This document shows positions 1 through 8,800 of a stretch of DNA of 64,000 nucleotides, one piece after another (position 1 is the first letter of the stretch; each line of letters opens with the position of its first letter). Below the pieces are notes generated by a model. It had not been told where the DNA came from. It saw only the letters and a program-made list of their open reading frames with translations, and did no database searches. This DNA is from Micromonospora inyonensis (GTDB lineage: Bacteria > Actinomycetota > Actinomycetes > Mycobacteriales > Micromonosporaceae). Made by a program: the position numbers and the translations under genes. The stretch lies in assembly GCF_900091415.1 (NCBI RefSeq), contig NZ_FMHU01000001.1:3038001-3102000 (forward strand), written 5' to 3'.

Positions 1-2
1 TA

Positions 3-62
3 GTGCACCTGGTGGGATCGCTCGGCGCGACGTCCGGACTCGTTCCCGTCATCTCGCACTGA
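3..62 (+). CDS. possible C-terminal tail of a gene entering from the left
   Basis: An open frame runs from the window edge to a TGA at 60-62 and would encode about 19 residues rich in small hydrophobics. It may be the end of an upstream gene, but too little is present to assign a family or exclude chance. A further 117 bases separate it from the next start. Confidence 0.25.
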   Translation: MHLVGSLGATSGLVPVISH

Positions 63-179
63 GCAGCCCCTTTTCCGGCCAGTTCCACCTTTCGCCGTCC
101 CTTCTCTTCCCGTTGCTCTGTCGCGCGGGCGGTGGCGCACGCCCATGCCCGCAATTCCTGCTCGTCACGGAGGTGTTCG

Positions 180-2318
180 ATGCGTGACCTGCCCCCGTCC
201 GTTCACGATCGGCTGCGGTATGCATACGCGCATGCCACCGGTTCAATCCCCGCACGTCGCGGGCTATTGACGGCGGTGTCGTTAGAGGATCCGAACGCCG
301 TGCGTGCCGCGCTGACCTCGGCGGTCGGCGAGGAAAGAACGGTGGTGGTGACCGGAACCCTCGACCGTCGGCTGGTTCTCATCGAGCAACCGTCAGGATC
401 GTGGACGGCGGCCGACCTCTCCGGGCAGCCACATCGCAGCCGAGTGTGGCCTGACTGGACCGTCGGTCACCTGGAGATTGCCGACCCGGAGAGTTGGCTG
501 TCCACCACACGGATCACCGCCGTAGGACAGCGGCGGTTGCTGCGGCCACGGCTGTTGCTCGCGTCGCTGTACCACCCGGAGCACTTCCCGCTTCCTCGGT
601 TCCCGCTGGCGATCTCCGACCTGGCCCGGGCAGCCCGGTCCACCCTGATCGGGCAGGTCGAGCTGATGGACATGCAGCTCGGCGCCGGATTGGACGACAT
701 CGTCGACCGGGTCCGCGAGGGAGCGGAGGTACTCGGTGTGTCGGTGACCTTCGGTCAGCATGACCTGGCCACCCGGCTGTTGGATGCCGTCGCCGCTCTC
801 GACCGGCCGCCGCTGGTGGTCGCCGGAGGTTCGCTGACCGCGCGCAACGAGCGGATCCTGCTGGACCGGTATCCGAACCTGCTCATCTGCCGGGGCGCCG
901 GAGAGCCGACGATCGCCGACGTACTGGCCCACTGGCACGGTGACCTGCAAGTCGGGCAAATCCGGGGCCTCGGGTTCCGGGGCACCCCGCAGACTCGCAC
1001 CTTGATGCCGATCAACCGCTCCCGCCGGACCGCGACGGTGGCGAACCGGTCGCAGACCGACATGTGGCCGGAGCTCGATCTACTCGACCACACCTTCGCC
1101 CACGGGGGCGTCGCGCAGCTGGAGTCGTCGCGGGGCTGCACCAACTACTGCTCGTTCTGCCCACGCGGGCACAAGGGGCAATGGTCCGGGGCGCAGCCCG
1201 ACGCGCTGCCCTGGCTCCTGCGTGAGATGAGGGAGGTCTTCGACCGGCACCCGAACCTGAACAGGACGATCTACCTGGTCGACGAGGAGTTCATCGGACG
1301 TGGCGACGACGCGGCCACCCGGGCCTTGCAGGTCGCGGACACGCTCGCCCAGGCGGGCTTCACCTGGGAGACGAGCTGCCGGGTCGACCAGGTCGTCCGT
1401 CCCGACCGGGATCGCAGCTGGCACCTCGAACGCGGCCATCTGTGGCGCGGCCTGGTCGACCAGAACCTGCGCCGCTGCCTGTTCGGCGTCGAGTCGGGGG
1501 TGACCTCGATCCTGGACCGCTTCAACAAGGAGACCACCAGCGAGCAGAACGCCCTGGCCATCCGCACCCTCACCGCGCTGGGGGTACCACCGCGGTTCAC
1601 CTACATCACCTTCGACCAGCTGATGACCGCCGCCGAGCTACGACAGACGTACGCCTTCCAGGGCCGCACCGACCTGCTACTACGGCCCCAGCCCGACCTG
1701 AGCGTCGCCGAGATCATCGACGGGGTGCGCGACGAGCAGTGGGTCGCTGCCCACACCACCGGCCGGCCCTTCTACACCGGCATCAGCTACATGCTCGTCG
1801 GCATGGAATGCCTGATCGGTGCCGCCTACACCCGCCGCGCAGAGGCGGCCGGACTCACCGGCCCGGCGGACCCGTCAATGGGACGAGTCGAGGCCCGCTA
1901 CGCCGACTGGCGCATCGGCGTGCTCGCCCGCCGCTCCCAGCTCTGGATCGATCGGAACTTCGCCCTCGACTACACCCTCAAGTCGTTGGAGAAGATCCTC
2001 ACCGGTCAGCCGTACGCCATGGTCCGCGACCTGCGCCGGCTGCTGAAGAACGCCGCCTACCAGCTCCTCGGCACGATGCTCGACGAACTCGCCCGCACCG
2101 ACCCGACCGTTGCGGACCACGGCGACCTCGACGCCCGATGCCAGGCGGCGGCCGACGCGCTCCTGACCCAACTGCGCAGCGACCTGGAGCCGGTTGTCGC
2201 CACGGTCGGTGCAGTCCTGCCAGCCGACCGCCGGGACATCCTTCGACACGAACATCATCGATGGACCGCCACCCGCGGCTGGCAGCTGATCAACGCAGCC
2301 GACCCGTGCGGCACCTGA
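180..2318 (+). CDS. large radical SAM protein with an N-terminal B12-binding-like region
   Basis: The 712-residue protein carries a CxxxCxxC radical SAM motif at about C320, C324 and C327 (RGCTNYCSFC), which binds the 4Fe-4S cluster that cleaves S-adenosylmethionine. The region before it (about 150-300) has the layout of the Rossmann-like cobalamin-binding domain of B12-dependent radical SAM enzymes, including GGSLTARN and CRGAGEPT, but no obvious DxHxxG. The ATG at 180 is chosen over an in-frame upstream start because GGAGG sits six bases before it. The aldo/keto reductase gene starts 13 bases after the stop and the CYTH gene follows, so the three probably form one transcript. Substrate unknown; methylation or another radical modification is the family-level expectation. 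Confidence 0.85.
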   Translation: MRDLPPSVHDRLRYAYAHATGSIPARRGLLTAVSLEDPNAVRAALTSAVGEERTVVVTGTLDRRLVLIEQPSGSWTAADLSGQPHRSRVWPDWTVGHLEIADPESWLSTTRITAVGQRRLLRPRLLLASLYHPEHFPLPRFPLAISDLARAARSTLIGQVELMDMQLGAGLDDIVDRVREGAEVLGVSVTFGQHDLATRLLDAVAALDRPPLVVAGGSLTARNERILLDRYPNLLICRGAGEPTIADVLAHWHGDLQVGQIRGLGFRGTPQTRTLMPINRSRRTATVANRSQTDMWPELDLLDHTFAHGGVAQLESSRGCTNYCSFCPRGHKGQWSGAQPDALPWLLREMREVFDRHPNLNRTIYLVDEEFIGRGDDAATRALQVADTLAQAGFTWETSCRVDQVVRPDRDRSWHLERGHLWRGLVDQNLRRCLFGVESGVTSILDRFNKETTSEQNALAIRTLTALGVPPRFTYITFDQLMTAAELRQTYAFQGRTDLLLRPQPDLSVAEIIDGVRDEQWVAAHTTGRPFYTGISYMLVGMECLIGAAYTRRAEAAGLTGPADPSMGRVEARYADWRIGVLARRSQLWIDRNFALDYTLKSLEKILTGQPYAMVRDLRRLLKNAAYQLLGTMLDELARTDPTVADHGDLDARCQAAADALLTQLRSDLEPVVATVGAVLPADRRDILRHEHHRWTATRGWQLINAADPCGT

Positions 2319-2331
2319 ACGGACCCGGCCC

Positions 2332-3378
2332 ATGAACCCCATGCCACACCGCCACCTCGCTGGCCTCAAAGCGCAGGTCTCCGCGATCGGGGCCGGCTGC
2401 TGGACCATCGGCGGCCCCGCCACCAACCGGGGCACCCCGATCGGCTGGGACGGCGTCGATCCTGACACCGCCTTCGGCGGACTCGTACGTGCCATCGAAC
2501 GGGGCGTCACGCTCTACGACACCGCAGACGTCTACGGCCTCGGCCACTCCGAACGCCTGCTCGGCAAGCTTCTCCGCGTTGCCGCACGCCACGACCTGAC
2601 CATCTCCAGCAAGGTCGGCTATTTCGCGGGCACCGCCCGCCACGCCTACCACCCCCTACAGATGCGCGCCCAGCTCGCCACCACCCTCGACAACCTCGGC
2701 ACTGATCACCTCGACATCTACTTCCTGCACAGCAGCGACTTCGGCCCGCACGACCGTTACCTGCCGGACGCGGTCGACCTCATGCGGACCTGGCGAACCG
2801 AAGGGGTCATCCGTGCGGTCGGCATGCGCGCACCACACCGGTTCGCCGAAGAGTGGGCTGTCACCGACGGACCGCAGGCAGCCGAAACGCGCCGCTGGCT
2901 GCACCTGTTCGACCAGGTACGCCCCGACGTCCTCACCGCCCGCTACAACCTGCTCAGCCCGCTGTACGCCGACCACGAAACCGACATCTTCCGCTTCGCC
3001 CACCGTCACGGTGTCGGCGTCCTGATCAAACAGGTCCTCGGACAGGGCCTCCTGCTACATGCCGAGACAAGTGCAAACCAGCGGCAGTACAGCGCCGGTG
3101 ACCACCGCAGCACCGACCCGGCCTTCACCCCGGACAACCGCCGGCAGCTACACGCCCGACTCGCGCCCCTCCGCGTCCGGTACGGACCCAGCCCTACCGC
3201 CATGGCGCGCCTCTGCGTGCAGTACGCGCTGCACCACGCTCCGGACGCCGCCGTACTCGTCGGCTTTCGCAATGCGAGTCAGATCGACACCATCATTGCC
3301 AGCCTCGACCACCCGCTCCAGGCCGACGACATCACCCAGATCCGGGCTGTGCTCCACGCCAGTCCGCACACCTACTGA
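2332..3378 (+). CDS. aldo/keto reductase family protein
   Basis: This 348-residue protein has the aldo/keto reductase pattern: an N-terminal strand with GAGCWTIGG, the catalytic-type YDTADVYG segment near residue 65, SERLLGK, a lysine in ISSKVGYF, and the DHLDIYFLHSSD strand. The family reduces carbonyls with NADPH in the cytoplasm. It starts 13 bases after the radical SAM gene and ends 13 bases before the CYTH gene, consistent with one operon. A possible role is reducing or oxidising a sugar- or aldehyde-like intermediate made with the radical SAM protein, but no substrate can be read from the sequence. Confidence 0.88.
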   Translation: MNPMPHRHLAGLKAQVSAIGAGCWTIGGPATNRGTPIGWDGVDPDTAFGGLVRAIERGVTLYDTADVYGLGHSERLLGKLLRVAARHDLTISSKVGYFAGTARHAYHPLQMRAQLATTLDNLGTDHLDIYFLHSSDFGPHDRYLPDAVDLMRTWRTEGVIRAVGMRAPHRFAEEWAVTDGPQAAETRRWLHLFDQVRPDVLTARYNLLSPLYADHETDIFRFAHRHGVGVLIKQVLGQGLLLHAETSANQRQYSAGDHRSTDPAFTPDNRRQLHARLAPLRVRYGPSPTAMARLCVQYALHHAPDAAVLVGFRNASQIDTIIASLDHPLQADDITQIRAVLHASPHTY

Positions 3379-3391
3379 TAGGAACTACACC

Positions 3392-3946
3392 GTGCGCTAC
3401 ATCGAGGTCGAGAAGAAGTACAGCCTGCCCGACGCCGAGGCCCTCAAGGCCAGGCTCGCCGAGCTCGGCGCGAAGCCCGCTGAGCCCACCCGGCAGGTCG
3501 ACGCCTACTACAACGCACCGCACCGCGACTTCCTCGCCCCCGACACGATCTCGGAGTGGCTCCGCGTTCGTACCGAGGACCACGGAGCGTCGATCAACTT
3601 CAAGCGTTGGCACCCCCTGGACGCCGTCATCAAAACCCACGCCGACGAGTACGAGTCCTCCGTCGGGGACGTCGAGGCCGTTCGCCTGCTGCTGGCGGCC
3701 CTCGACTTCCGACCCCTGGTGACGGTCGATAAGACCCGCCAGGCGTGGACCCTCTCCGACGTCGAGGTTGTCCTCGACCATGTGGTGGACGCCGGTGACT
3801 TCGTCGAGTTCGAGTTCAAGGGGGAGGCCGCCGACGTCGGTGATGCCACCCGACGGCTGGACGAGTTCATCGCCTCCCTCGACATCGCGCTCGGCCAGCA
3901 GGTCAACAAGGGGTATCCGCACATCCTTCTTGGCCGCGACCACTGA
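3392..3946 (+). CDS. CYTH domain protein (class IV adenylate cyclase-like)
   Basis: The 184-residue protein begins at a GTG and opens with YIEVEKKYSL, the ExExK-type motif of the CYTH triphosphate-tunnel superfamily. Later segments fit the eight-stranded tunnel: LRVRTED, INFKRW, VDKTRQAW, EVVLDHV and FVEFEFKG. The closest family by motif order is class IV adenylate cyclase (CyaB type); members bind triphosphates with divalent metals, but many are not cyclases. It follows the aldo/keto reductase by 13 bases. Its role in this cassette is unknown; binding or processing of a phosphorylated compound is as likely as cAMP synthesis. The start is fixed by homology, since the frame stays open far upstream inside the reductase gene. 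Confidence 0.82.
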   Translation: MRYIEVEKKYSLPDAEALKARLAELGAKPAEPTRQVDAYYNAPHRDFLAPDTISEWLRVRTEDHGASINFKRWHPLDAVIKTHADEYESSVGDVEAVRLLLAALDFRPLVTVDKTRQAWTLSDVEVVLDHVVDAGDFVEFEFKGEAADVGDATRRLDEFIASLDIALGQQVNKGYPHILLGRDH

Positions 3947-4306
3947 ACCTTCGTCGATCATCACGTGCTCTGAAGGAGGGCACTCGCGGGCTCTGCTGTC
4001 CCTTAACCATCAAGGCATACCGACAGGTCCGTGTCTGAAGCCTCACAGTCCTGCGGCGGGAGCTTCGAGCAGCGTGCCAGCCGGATGGTGCGCCGTGACG
4101 AAGGTGTCCCTGCTCGGGCGGTGGCTTCGGTTGGCGTCGTGTCCGGAACCCGCCGGCTGAGCATGCGGAACAGGAGCAGTCCGCTGACACGACCGATCCA
4201 TGGCTGTCGCGGGGCCGCTTCCGTCGTCCCGTGCCTGAGCATGCTGTTCTCTTGCTCTGCGGGAGGCCCATGGAGGCGGCAGGCGAACTGAACCGGGAGA
4301 AACTTC
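3947..4306. other. 360-base intergenic region, no convincing gene
   Basis: No coding frame here has supporting motifs. The right half (from about 4149) resembles the DNA upstream of the second HTH pair (about 32280 onward); both contain CCCGCCGGCTG followed by a GAACA-rich stretch and CCGCTGAC. This shared block probably holds the promoter of the HTH genes or remains of a gene that once preceded them. Confidence 0.5.
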
Positions 4307-4939
4307 GTGGCCTATCAACCGGGGCCTAACAACTTGCTTCGCGCGGCACGGCTGGCGCTGCTGTCTCCGTCCGGGTCGGGTCGGCCGATGTCCCGGCAGG
4401 AGCTGGCCGACGCGGTGAATGCCCATGCCCACGCCCACGCGGGATGTCGCAGTGCCGTGGATGCCCGCTACATCGGCAAGCTCGAACGCGGGGAGCATCG
4501 GTGGCCGTTCGAGCCGTACCGCACGGCCTTGCGGGAGATCTTGCGTAAATCGACCAACGCCGACCTCGGGTTCTTCATCGTCAAGGGACACGCCCAGGAC
4601 CCTGAGGTGAGCCCGGAGGAACCAGGACCAAGTGGCTGGACCTCACCGGCTCCCGGCCCCGACCTGGGCCAGGCGGTATCGGTGGCGACGGCGGCTGGTC
4701 CGGTCATCACGGCCCGAGCGGCGGTGCGGGTGACCGTGAGCGTTCACGTCGAAACGGTCACGGCATTGGTCCGTCACGATGACACGACGGGCGCTGTCGC
4801 GGTCCTCGCTGGGCCCGTCGAAGTGCTCATCACCCCGTCGGACGTCGCGCGGGACCGCCTCGCGGCTGGACCCGGTGTGCCGTCGACCAGGGCCGGCCTT
4901 CGCCTGGTGTACCGGCTTCCCGATCGGTGGGCCCGATGA
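4307..4939 (+). CDS. HTH regulator-like protein, copy A of gene 1
   Basis: A 210-residue protein starting at GTG (MAYQPG), with GGGAGAAAC upstream. The first ~85 residues form a Cro/C1-like helix-turn-helix of the kind common in actinomycetes: MSRQELADAVN as recognition region and VDARYIGKLERGEHRWPF after it. The rest, about residues 110-200, is a variable beta-rich tail without a known motif. Its stop overlaps the next start as ATGA, so both genes are coupled. The same two-gene cassette recurs at 32.4-33.8 kb. It is probably a DNA-binding regulator; the target is unknown. Confidence 0.7.
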   Translation: MAYQPGPNNLLRAARLALLSPSGSGRPMSRQELADAVNAHAHAHAGCRSAVDARYIGKLERGEHRWPFEPYRTALREILRKSTNADLGFFIVKGHAQDPEVSPEEPGPSGWTSPAPGPDLGQAVSVATAAGPVITARAAVRVTVSVHVETVTALVRHDDTTGAVAVLAGPVEVLITPSDVARDRLAAGPGVPSTRAGLRLVYRLPDRWAR

Positions 4940-5616
4940 CGAATGTTCGGGTCACGCGCCCGGCCGTGGACGGCCGGTATCCGTCCGGTCTGCGCTTGCC
5001 GGGGCTGATCAGTCAGCAGCAGGTGGCCGAGGCGCGTAGGGACCTCGGGCGGCGGTTGGCGGCGTGGCGTTCCGAGCGGGGGCTGACGCAGATGCAGCTT
5101 GCCAAGAGCATCTGTTACTCCCGCAGTTCGGTTGCCAACGCCGAGATCGGGCGGGACGCCAGCGTTCGCCGGTTCTGGCAGGACGCCGACCGGGCGGTCG
5201 ACGCGCGAGGGGCGTTGCTGGCCGCGTTCGACCAGATGGCCGCGCTGGTACGGGACTTCCACACCCAGCAGGCGCAGGCGCGGGACGAGGAACGCCAGCG
5301 CCGGGCTGGCCGGACCGCCACCTGGGCCTCTCAAGCGGCGACGGGTGACTGCCCGTGCGGGACGGTGGTCGTCGGCCGGTGGACCGGACGGGAGACTCGC
5401 GCGCTACGGGAGGCCCTCCGGATGACCGTCCACGACTTCGCTCAGCACCTCGGGGTGGCGCCCGAGATGGTTTCCGGCTGGGAACACTGCCACACGTCCA
5501 CACCGCCACCGACGATGGCCACACAAGCGGCCCTGGACGAAACGCTCACGCTCACCGACAGCAACGCCAAAGCCCGGTTCCTGCTGATCCTCGACACCCC
5601 GAACCCCCACCCGTAA
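4936..5616 (+). CDS. two-HTH regulator-like protein, copy A of gene 2
   Basis: A 226-residue protein starting at ATG 4936 in an ATGA overlap with the previous gene. Residues ~35-95 form an XRE-type HTH (LAAWRSERGLTQMQLAK, YSRSSVANAEIGRD). A coiled, charged middle (~100-130: AALVRDFHTQQAQARDEERQ) leads to a CPCG-containing linker and a second HTH near 165-185 (LREALRMTVHDFAQHLGV, VSGWE). Two DNA-binding modules on one chain suggest binding to paired operators. A bulged hairpin follows the stop, and the large nuclease-like gene begins 213 bases downstream. Confidence 0.72.
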   Translation: MTNVRVTRPAVDGRYPSGLRLPGLISQQQVAEARRDLGRRLAAWRSERGLTQMQLAKSICYSRSSVANAEIGRDASVRRFWQDADRAVDARGALLAAFDQMAALVRDFHTQQAQARDEERQRRAGRTATWASQAATGDCPCGTVVVGRWTGRETRALREALRMTVHDFAQHLGVAPEMVSGWEHCHTSTPPPTMATQAALDETLTLTDSNAKARFLLILDTPNPHP

Positions 5617-5639
5617 GTCTGCCGGACAAGCGGTGAGAG

Positions 5640-5681
5640 GCCTGCCTGGCACGAGCGCGACCCCGCGTGCCACGGCAAGGC
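5640..5681 (+). terminator. putative hairpin terminator after the HTH pair
   Basis: GCCTGCCTGGCACG at 5640-5653 pairs with the complementary sequence at 5666-5681, with two single-base bulges and a loop of about 12 bases. There is no U-tract, as is usual in actinomycetes. It could separate the HTH operon from the large gene downstream. Confidence 0.45.
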
Positions 5682-5829
5682 TTCCCCGCCGCGCCCGGTC
5701 AGCGGCATGAGCGGATACGCCGCGGCCAGCGTCGCCTCGAGCGGGGTTACGGTCTGGGACCGCAGTTGTGACGCGGGCACAGGCTGCGGCGGCGACACAT
5801 GTCGTCCGGATGTCCTATGTTGAGGCGGC

Positions 5830-8800
5830 ATGGGAGGTCCGATGACCGAGTTGCTGACCGCGACCGATCTAGAACAATGGTCTGAGCGTAACGACTCGCG
5901 CGAGCACCTGCCGACGCTGGTTCGGCGCCTCATCTTCGCGGTGACCGCTCCGGAGGCACTCCGCATGCCCGCCGCCGAAGCGGTCGGGCTGCCTGGCCTC
6001 GATGGCGAGGTCATGAGCCTCCCCGGCGCGCCACCGTTCGTGCCGCCGGGCCGTTCCGTCTGGGAGCTGGGCACGGGCCGTGACCCGCAGGACAAGGCGC
6101 AGCGCGACTACCGGAAGCGGGTCGACGGGTCCACCCGGGACGAGCGTGCAGGTGTCGTCTTCGTATTCGTGACGAGCCGGCGGTGGCCCGATTCGCAGGA
6201 CTGGGTCGATCGTCGCACGAAGGACGACGATGGCTGGGCGGGTATCCGGGTGCTCGACGCGGAAGACCTTGCCGCGTGGCTCGCGCTGTGCCCTGGAGTG
6301 CATCGGTGGCTGGCGTCCGAGCAGCTCGGGCGGGAACCGCACGGCGTGATCGGTCTTCGCGACTGGTATCGGAACTGGGCCGAGCGCACTCAGCCGGCCA
6401 TCCCGGCAGCGCTGCTACTGGCGGGCCGCGACGACCAAGTTCGCCGCCTCCGGAACCGGCTCCGCGCCGAGCCGGGCGAGCAGGTGGTGGCTTCGGCGAG
6501 CCGGGACGAGTCTGTGGCGTTCGTTGCAGCCAGTCTGATGGCAGAGCCGCCGCAGGACGAGGCCACGACGCCGCGCCAGACGTCCGAAGGTTCGCCGGTG
6601 GCCGCGCCCGGCGGGACAGAAGAATCCGTCGGTGCTTTTGCGGATGCGGAGCCGGGCGAGCCCGTCGGATCGTCCGCCGCGGAGGAGGGCGACGCCGCGA
6701 TGGGGCTCGCGCGTGCCAGCGGCGCGCCGGCTGAGCTCGAAGCGCTTCTCGAACGAGCTCTGGTTGTCGAGGACGTGCGGGCATGGCGGCGGGTGGTCGC
6801 TCATGAGCGCCGGATGGTGCTTGTGCCGGTGTTCGCCGAGCCTGAGATCGGCGACGCCCTCCGCGCCGGTCACCACGTCGTGTTGCCGCGCGCCGGCCGG
6901 CGCTCTGATGTCCTGCTTCCACGGCTGCACCGGCACCTCGCTAGGGAGGCATGGATCGCCGCCGGGCTCGGCCATGACCGTGCCGGCGAGTATGGACGGG
7001 CGGCGAGACGGAGTCTGGCATCGCTGCGTCGGCGCATCGGCCGGCCCGGCTGGCTCCGGCAGCCGCCTTGGGCCTCGGACACCACGGCGAACCTGCTCGC
7101 TCCGCTCCTGCTCGCCGGCGCCTGGGTCGACGACGTCCAGGGCGACCTAGAAGCGCTGCAGAGCTTGACCGACCGCGGCTGGCGAGCGACCGCTCGGGAT
7201 CTGAGTACGCTGACGTCAGGCGAGGACGCACCGCTGCTCTTGAGAGACCGCCGGTGGGAGTTCGCCGATCCGGTGGATGCATGGGACGCCCTGAACCATG
7301 CGCTGACGGCTGAGGATCTCGATGCGTTCCAGTCGCTGGCGCCGGGTGTGCTGGGCGAAAGCGACCCCGCTTCAGGGTTAACCGCACGAGAGCGCATCGC
7401 TGCCTCGCTCAGCGAGACCGGCGTGCCGCGTCGGCGATACTCCAACACGCTACGTCGCGGAATGGCCACGACTACGGCGATCCTCGGCGCGGTCGTCGGC
7501 GACCGTGAACTCCCCGGTGGTCTCACCGGTCAGCAGCGCGCGTCTCGGGTCGTCCGCGAGTTGCTCCATCGCGCCGACGCCGCGCGGTGGCATGCGGTCG
7601 CTCAACTGCTGCCGCTGCTGGCTGAGGCGTCGCCCGAGGGCTTCCTCGCGTGCGTCGAGCATTCCCTCGACGAAACCGATCCGCCTGTGATGTCACTGTT
7701 CGCCGAGACGGCCGACGACTTCGGGCTGGGCAGCCACAGCGCCCACTCCCCGCTGCTGTGGGCGCTGGAGAGCCTCGCCTGGTCCCCTGCACTGCTGTCT
7801 CGGGTAGCTGTCGTGCTCGGCCGCCTCGCCGACCGGGACCCGGGCGGGCGTCTCGCCAACCGGCCCAGCGCCTCTCTCGCTACCGCCCTGCACCTGCGCA
7901 TTCCGCAGGGCGCGGGCGATGCGGCGACGCGTATCGCTGCGGTCGACGCCGTTCGGACCGTCGCGCCGATGGCGGCTTGGCGGCTCGAACTCGACCTCGT
8001 CAGCCACGCCAACCGAGGGATGATCCTGGTCAGCGGCCCGAAGTTCCGGGACTGGTCGCGGCCGCCGCACGCTACCGTCAACGACATCGTCGACGCACTG
8101 GACGCCCTGGCCCCACGCATCGCCGATGATGCCGGTGCCGACCCGGACCGGCTCGCCGCCGCCCTCGCTCTCGTCGACCGCTTTCGGGAGCCCGGCAGGC
8201 TCGTGCTACTCGACGCGGCCGAGACCGCCTGGCCCGATCTGCAGGAGGAGGGCCGTCGCACCGTGCTCGCCAGCCTCGCGGAGAGGGTCGCGATGCACCG
8301 CCGGCACCCGGACGTGGGCTGGGCGCTGCCCGACCAAGCCCTCCAGCCCCTTGAGGCGTTTCTAGACACCCACGCCCTCCCGGGGAGCCACCCCGAAGAT
8401 GCCGAGCTGTTCTCATGGCTGCCCTTTCGACGCGGGCTCAACCTCGACCGCGAGGACCCTGATCCGGAGGCGCTCGCGTCCGCGAGGGCCGAAGCGGTTC
8501 GACGTTGCCTCAGCGAAGGGCTTCCAGCGGTCCTTCGCCTGGCCGAGGCGTCCGAGCATCCGGCAGCCGTGGGCGACGCCCTGGCTTCGGTAACGACCGA
8601 CCACGATTCAGCGGTCCTCAAGCATCTCGCGGGCTCGTCGCAGCCCCTGCACGCGATGGCCGCAGGCCTGGCGGTGCACCGGCAGCGGGAGGACGCAGGC
8701 TGGCTCGTTGCCACGGCAGCCGCCAGGCCCGCGCAGGCCGCAGCGCTGTGCAGGACCGCGGCAATCGACGAAGCTCTGCTGACGCTCGTGGACGGCCTGC

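Larger units (their letters stand above)
4149..5616 (+). repeat. two-gene HTH cassette, duplicated at 32280-33750
   Basis: Both genes, their order and overlap, and about 120 bases upstream recur at 32.3-33.75 kb in the same orientation. Copy A is intact; copy B has indels at the start and end of gene 1. The copies have diverged clearly at protein level, so the duplication is old or the cassettes arrived independently. Confidence 0.75.
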
